Shown here piece after piece: positions 59,790 to 64,000 of a stretch of 64,000 nucleotides of DNA. The number at the start of each line of letters is the position of its first letter. The first letter of the stretch is position 1. The notes under the pieces were generated by a model. That model made no database searches. It had not been told where the DNA came from and worked only from the letters and a program-made list of their open reading frames with translations. This stretch comes from Sphingobium phenoxybenzoativorans (lineage in GTDB: Bacteria > Pseudomonadota > Alphaproteobacteria > Sphingomonadales > Sphingomonadaceae). The stretch lies in assembly GCF_001757355.1 (NCBI RefSeq), contig NZ_MINO01000006.1, forward strand, positions 1-64,000, read 5' to 3'. Position numbers and translations under genes: made by a program.

Positions 59790-61391
59790 ATGAGCGACAG
59801 CCAAAGCGATCGCTGGTGGCGGGGCGCCGTCATCTATCAGGTCTATCCGCGCAGCTTCGCAGATTCCAACGGCGACGGCATAGGCGACCTTCCGGGCATC
59901 ACCGCAAAGCTTGACCATATCGCATCACTCGGCGTCGATGCCATCTGGCTGTCCCCCTTCTTCACGTCGCCCATGCGCGACTTCGGCTATGACGTGTCCG
60001 ACTATTGCGACGTCGACCCGATTTTCGGGACGCTGGCCGATTTCGACGCCCTGATCGCCCGCGCCCATGCGCTGAACCTGAAGGTGATCATCGACCAGGT
60101 TTACTCGCATACCTCGGACCAGCACGCCTGGTTCGTGGAAAGCCGGTCCAGCCAGGACAATCCGAAGGCCGACTGGTATGTTTGGGCCGATCCCAAGCCC
60201 GAAGGCTCCCCGCCCTCCAACTGGCAATCCGTGTTCGGCGGTCCGGCATGGACGTGGGATTCACGGCGGCGGCAATATTATCTGCACAATTTCCTGAAAG
60301 ATCAGCCGCAGCTTAACGGCCATAATCCGGACGTGCGGCAGGCGCTGCTGGACACGGCGCGCTTCTGGCTGGACCGGGGGGCGGACGGGTTCCGTCTGGA
60401 TGCGCTGAACTTCGCTATGTATGATCTGGGCCTGCGCGACAATCCGCCGGAGACCAAGAAAGGCCCACGGACCCGCCCCTTCGATTATCAGCAGCGCCTC
60501 TACAACCAGGGGCATGAGGATATTCCCCTGTTCATCGAGTCCCTCGCGGGCCTGATCATCGGCCATGGCGACCATTTCACGGTGGCGGAAGTCGGCGGAG
60601 AGGACGCGGACCGGGAGATGAAGGAGTTCACTCGCCTGCCCGGACGCCTGAACAGCGCCTATGGCTTCACCTATCTCTATGCGCCGGAGCTGACGGCGGA
60701 GGTAGTGCGGGAGGCGATAGCGGAATGGCCGGGGAAGGACGCGTTGGAAGGATGGCCAAGCTGGGCCTTTTCCAACCATGACGCCCCCCGCCATGTGACC
60801 CGCTGGGGCGAGGGCCGCGAGCGTGACAGGCTGGCGCGCCTGACCATGTTGCTGCTGACGAGCCTGCGCGGAAATATCTTCATCTATCAGGGCGAGGAGC
60901 TTGGCCTGCCGCAAGCGCATGTGCCCTATGACCGGCTGGTCGACCCGGAGGCGATAGCGAACTGGCCGCTGACGCTCGGACGGGACGGCGCACGGACGCC
61001 CATGCCCTGGACCGGGGAAGCGCCATGGGGCGATTTCTCGGTCGTTGAGCCGTGGTTGCCGATGGACCCGGAGCATTTAAGGCTCGCCGTGGCGACGCAA
61101 GAGGAAGACCCGGACTCAATGCTGGCCTGGACGCGCCAGATGATGGCGCTGCGCAAGGCGCATGCAGCCATCCGCAAGGGCAGCATAAAAGTCAGAAAGA
61201 CACCGAAGGCGTTGCTCGTCTTTGACCGGATTACGGGCGAGGAAACCGTGACCTGTGTGTTCAACCTGACCGACGCGCCGATCGCGTGGCAGCCGGATGA
61301 CGCGGGATTGAGGATATTGGCGGCTGTGGGTTTTGAGGGTGAAGGCGTTCCGGCGAGCTTGCCTGCCCTGTCTGGCTATATTGCTATTTGA
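59790..61391 (+). CDS. GH13 alpha-glucosidase (oligo-1,6-glucosidase type)
   Basis: A 533-residue GH13 enzyme. Conserved regions: VYPRSFADSNGDGIGDLPGI near the N-terminus, VIIDQVYSHTSD (region I), GFRLDALNFAMYD with the nucleophile Asp (about 205), FTVAEVGGE with the general acid Glu (about 265) and AFSNHDAPRH with the transition-state Asp. No signal peptide, so it should act on imported malto- or isomalto-oligosaccharides in the cytosol. AGGAGAA 3 nt upstream fixes the ATG at 59790. Which linkage it cuts cannot be told; the DQVYSHTSD variant (Gln-Val in place of the usual LVxNH) fits the alphaproteobacterial group. Confidence 0.93.
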   Translation: MSDSQSDRWWRGAVIYQVYPRSFADSNGDGIGDLPGITAKLDHIASLGVDAIWLSPFFTSPMRDFGYDVSDYCDVDPIFGTLADFDALIARAHALNLKVIIDQVYSHTSDQHAWFVESRSSQDNPKADWYVWADPKPEGSPPSNWQSVFGGPAWTWDSRRRQYYLHNFLKDQPQLNGHNPDVRQALLDTARFWLDRGADGFRLDALNFAMYDLGLRDNPPETKKGPRTRPFDYQQRLYNQGHEDIPLFIESLAGLIIGHGDHFTVAEVGGEDADREMKEFTRLPGRLNSAYGFTYLYAPELTAEVVREAIAEWPGKDALEGWPSWAFSNHDAPRHVTRWGEGRERDRLARLTMLLLTSLRGNIFIYQGEELGLPQAHVPYDRLVDPEAIANWPLTLGRDGARTPMPWTGEAPWGDFSVVEPWLPMDPEHLRLAVATQEEDPDSMLAWTRQMMALRKAHAAIRKGSIKVRKTPKALLVFDRITGEETVTCVFNLTDAPIAWQPDDAGLRILAAVGFEGEGVPASLPALSGYIAI

Positions 61392-61474
61392 GAATAAACC
61401 CGCTCGTCCGGCTGACACGAGGCGCGTGACTCGGGTCAGTGTCGAAGGACTGTCCTTACGCCTGAAGAATAGAA

Positions 61475-61550
61475 CAGGGCTTCGACAGGCTTAGCCCGGA
61501 CGGGAATAAGGCTAGCGCATCCGTTTCTCGACTTCGCTCGAAACGAACGG
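61475..61550. repeat. Intergenic repeat elements
   Basis: CAGGGCTTCGACAGGCTTAGCCCGGACGG (61475-61503; landmark TTCGACAGGCTTAG) and the hairpin CGTTTC-N12-GAAACG within 61521-61550 are of the kind seen many times in sphingomonad intergenic DNA. They lie between the convergent 3' ends of the glucosidase and amidohydrolase genes. Confidence 0.6.
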
Positions 61551-61569
61551 AAGTGGCGCGTCCGGGCAG

Positions 61570-62838
61570 CTAGTCGACCAGCTTGCCGCCCTTCACGACA
61601 TCCGTGACATGTTCGAGGACGGTCACATCCTTCAACGGATCGCCGGCGACGGCGATGATGTCGCCATAGCGGCCGACCGCGATCGCGCCCACGTCGCCCT
61701 CCTGCCCCAGCGCCTTCGCGCCGCTGACGGTCGCCGCCTGGATCGCCTGCAGCGGGGTCATGCCCCATTCCACCATCTTGGCGAACTGCTTGCCATTGTC
61801 GCCATGGGGATAGACGCCTGCGTCAGTGCCGAACAGCATCGGTACGCCCGCCTTCACCGCCTTGCGGAAAGTTTCGCGCTGCAGACGGCCGATCATCTTT
61901 TCCTTGTCCAGACTTTCCTGCTCGGTGCCGTTGGCGGTGCCGGTCGCAAGGATATAGTCGTCATTATAGATATCCATGTCGAACCAGGTCTTTTTCTGGG
62001 CGGCGAGTTTGATGGTCTCATCGCCCGCCAGACTGCAATGTTCGATCGTATCGATCCCGGCGAGGATGGCGGTCCGGATGCCCTCATCACCATGCGCATG
62101 CGCGGCGACCTTAAGCCCCAGCATATGCGCCTCATCGGCGATCGCCTTCATCTCCTCCAAAGTGAGCTGCTGTGTGCCAACCCCGTCGCCCAGCGAAAAT
62201 ACGCCGCCGGTAGCGCAAATCTTGATCGCGCGGGCGCCATATTTGTGGAGCCAGCGGACCTTGGCCCGTGCTTCCTCCGGGCCATTGACGATGGACGGCT
62301 GCTTGACGTCCATCGATGGAGGCAGGCCGCCCTCGTCACAATGACCGCCGGTCGCGCCGATGGCATAGCCCGCGGGCACAATCCGTGGCCCCTCGACATA
62401 GCCGCCCTCAATCGCCTGTTTCAGCCCGACATCGCCAAAGTCCGATGCGCCCACATTACGCACGGTCGTAAAGCCCGCCTTCAACGTCTTTTTCGCATTG
62501 GCGACGCCAACCGCCGTCCAGAAACTGTCGGTATAACGCAGGCCCTGATAGCCACCGACCTCCGCCAGGCTGGTCAGGTGGACATGCATATCGATAAGGC
62601 CGGGGAGGATCGTCTTGCCGGACAGGTTGATATGCCTGACCGTATCGGCCCAGCGGACAGTTCTGGCGTCAGCGATGCTGGTGATCCGGCCATCCTCGAT
62701 AAACACCGCCGGGCTGTCGACCTCCCTGCCGGTCAATACGTCGACCATTTTGTCTGCGGTGACGACCACGGTTTCGGCGCTGGCGGCTATGGGCGTCAGC
62801 GAGGCGAGGAGACAGGCGGCGACGGCGAACTTCTTCAT
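61570..62838 (-). CDS. Exported amidohydrolase (imidazolonepropionase-like)
   Basis: A 422-residue metal-dependent amidohydrolase. A signal peptide (KKFAVAACLLASLTPIAASA) precedes the barrel: LIDMHVHLTSL with the HxH metal ligands, AHAHGDEGI (about residue 235), DTIEHCSL (about 256) and a final LFGTDAGVYPHGDN with the Asp ligand. The C-terminal composite domain contains GRYGDIIAV. This exported group includes Xaa-Pro dipeptidase-like and isoaspartyl enzymes. GGAGGAATCGC directly upstream fixes the ATG at 62838. Confidence 0.9.
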   Translation of the reverse strand: MKKFAVAACLLASLTPIAASAETVVVTADKMVDVLTGREVDSPAVFIEDGRITSIADARTVRWADTVRHINLSGKTILPGLIDMHVHLTSLAEVGGYQGLRYTDSFWTAVGVANAKKTLKAGFTTVRNVGASDFGDVGLKQAIEGGYVEGPRIVPAGYAIGATGGHCDEGGLPPSMDVKQPSIVNGPEEARAKVRWLHKYGARAIKICATGGVFSLGDGVGTQQLTLEEMKAIADEAHMLGLKVAAHAHGDEGIRTAILAGIDTIEHCSLAGDETIKLAAQKKTWFDMDIYNDDYILATGTANGTEQESLDKEKMIGRLQRETFRKAVKAGVPMLFGTDAGVYPHGDNGKQFAKMVEWGMTPLQAIQAATVSGAKALGQEGDVGAIAVGRYGDIIAVAGDPLKDVTVLEHVTDVVKGGKLVD

Positions 62839-62911
62839 GCGATTCCTCCGCATATTTTTTTCGAGATCGCACCGGCCTACCGCGCGATCACATTATAATA
62901 CAGATGTAAAA

Positions 62912-63337
62912 TTATCGGCCGGATGCGATGTCGATGGCGAAGCCGATCCACATGGCCGAAAGTATGGCGCAAGACAGAGCGTAGACGGCAAAGCGCGCCA
63001 TCACCGGGCCTTTGGTTGCATGGATGACGCTGTGCGCCACGCGCAAAAGAACGAAAATCCAGGCGAGAAGAATCTGGAGATGATCGGCGTGGCGGGTGAT
63101 CAGCAGCAGCGGCACCAGCGCGAAATAGAGCACCGGCATCTCGAACAGGTTGCGCAGGTTATTGGCGGGCATCTCGACCGGCGAGAAATAACGAAGCGCC
63201 GCTTCGCCCGTCGCCAAATCCTCCTTAGCCGGGGGATTGGCCTTCATATGGCCGGATCGCTTGACAAACATCAGCAACCACACGGCATAGACCAATGCGA
63301 CCAGCAGGAATGTGGGCCAGAGAATATCGACTTGCAT
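62912..63337 (-). CDS. MAPEG family membrane protein
   Basis: A 141-residue four-helix membrane protein of the MAPEG (glutathione/eicosanoid) superfamily. Hydrophobic segments lie at about 5-24, 70-86, 87-104 and 116-137, with the family-type LRNLFEMPVLYFALVPLLLI and LAWIFVLLRVAHSVIH. No catalytic role can be assigned; bacterial members are mostly unstudied. AGGGGAGGC precedes the start. Confidence 0.88.
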   Translation of the reverse strand: MQVDILWPTFLLVALVYAVWLLMFVKRSGHMKANPPAKEDLATGEAALRYFSPVEMPANNLRNLFEMPVLYFALVPLLLITRHADHLQILLAWIFVLLRVAHSVIHATKGPVMARFAVYALSCAILSAMWIGFAIDIASGR

Positions 63338-63415
63338 GATTGCCTCCCCTTGCTGTTTGACTGAGGCAATACAGCATGGACGCGCAGCGGCGGCAAGCAG
63401 GTCAGCGACGACGGA

Positions 63416-64000
63416 TCAGCGGCGCAACCACCCGCCGCACAGGAACAGCCACCCCATTCCCAATATCCAGCCGGCCAGAACATCGGTGGGCCAGTGAACG
63501 CCCAGCCACACCCGGCTGAAACCAATGGCGAGAATCATCGCGGAAGCGGCGGTCCATGCCCACCCCCGGCCGATCAGCATAGCCAGCGCGCCGAAGAAGA
63601 TCATGTTTCCCGACGCATGGCCCGACGGAAAACTGTAACTTTTTACGATGTCCAGATGCGGCAGAAGGTCAGGACGCGGCGCGGCGAACACCTGCTTCAG
63701 TCCTGCGTTCAGCAATGTGCCGCCCACCACGACAAGAACCAGCCAGACTGTCTGACGCCCTCTGCCGCGCCAGAATAACATGGCGCAGGCGACCAGACTC
63801 ATGCCGATCCGCGCCGCCGTATCGCCGATCTCGCTCAGCCCAACCATTGTCAGCGTGACGGGCGGACCGATGGCGGTGTCGCGCCATGCCCCCGCTCCGC
63901 CCATCAAGCCGTGGTTGAAGGGCCTGAGCCATCCCCAGCGCTGCGCGAGGGCGATGGCCAGAACCAGCAACAGCGACAGGATGAACAGCAGCGCCCGGCG
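63416..64000 (-). CDS. PAP2 family phosphatase (5' end outside window)
   Basis: At least 195 residues of a membrane PAP2 phosphatase; the frame is open to the right window edge, so the start lies beyond 64000. Signature motifs are complete: KQVFAAPRP (KxxxxxxRP), SFPSGHAS (PSGH) and SRVWLGVHWPTDVLAG (SRxxxxxHxxxD). Several membrane helices surround them. Such enzymes dephosphorylate lipid phosphates such as undecaprenyl pyrophosphate or phosphatidic acid at the periplasmic face. Confidence 0.93.
   Translation of the reverse strand, partial: RRALLFILSLLLVLAIALAQRWGWLRPFNHGLMGGAGAWRDTAIGPPVTLTMVGLSEIGDTAARIGMSLVACAMLFWRGRGRQTVWLVLVVVGGTLLNAGLKQVFAAPRPDLLPHLDIVKSYSFPSGHASGNMIFFGALAMLIGRGWAWTAASAMILAIGFSRVWLGVHWPTDVLAGWILGMGWLFLCGGWLRR

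Overview
The window is chromosomal DNA of a GC-rich alphaproteobacterium, most likely a sphingomonad (Sphingobium or Sphingomonas-like). This rests on GcrA, a fused IspDF, the block dusB-ntrB-ntrC-ntrY-ntrX-hfq-hflX(-mazG), an Hfq made of two Sm domains, two large TonB-dependent receptors, a TorF-type porin, a GumK-like glycosyltransferase and an ISNCY-type insertion sequence. Most of the window is core chromosome; I see no prophage, CRISPR array or plasmid functions.

Layout. 1-2.9 kb: the start of gcrA, an ABC-2 permease, hspQ, tRNA-Ser(CGA) and an SDR/TetR divergent pair. 3.8-9.2 kb: a cell-surface-signalling cassette (ECF sigma, FecR anti-sigma, TonB receptor with an STN domain) followed by an exported metallo-beta-lactamase-fold hydrolase. 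9.3-15.2 kb: AraC/SDR and Lrp/TonB-receptor divergent pairs. 15.3-19.9 kb: an exported nucleosidase, an alanine-rich lipoprotein, an exported M28 peptidase and ettA. 19.9-20.45 kb: a convergent intergenic region with a REP-like element that abuts a 22-unit degenerate 11-bp tandem array, the most unusual object in the window. 20.45-25.3 kb: acyP, a NYN-domain protein, a beta-carbonic anhydrase, lipA, a RatA/COQ10-like gene, a CinA-C protein and ispDF. 25.4-34.7 kb: the nitrogen-regulation block and hflX. 34.7-46.0 kb: a long minus-strand series of housekeeping genes (mltB, rlpA, dac, tmk, holB, metG, tatD, MBL, aspartic protease, mazG, GNAT) split by an IS copy between the protease gene and mazG. 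46-49.7 kb: tRNA-Ser(TGA) and small genes (NTF2-like, PilZ, TorF porin). 50-54.4 kb: a SulP transporter/carbonic anhydrase pair and an OmpR/EnvZ-type two-component system. 54.5-59.7 kb: a short surface-polysaccharide group (TupA-like ATP-grasp, flippase, GumK-like transferase). 59.3-64 kb: a Rap1a/Tai-like protein, a GH13 glucosidase, an amidohydrolase, MAPEG and a PAP2 phosphatase cut by the window edge.

How the parts work together. The FecI/FecR/STN-receptor genes look like a self-contained uptake-and-signalling unit. NtrBC and NtrYX with DusB, Hfq and HflX form the usual alphaproteobacterial nitrogen/stress block, but this NtrX lacks the sigma54-contact loop. The SulP/carbonic-anhydrase pair probably handles bicarbonate. 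The mltB-rlpA-dac genes act on peptidoglycan and run into DNA-replication and tRNA-charging genes by start/stop overlaps.

All names come from reading motifs and gene order by eye; no database search was run.
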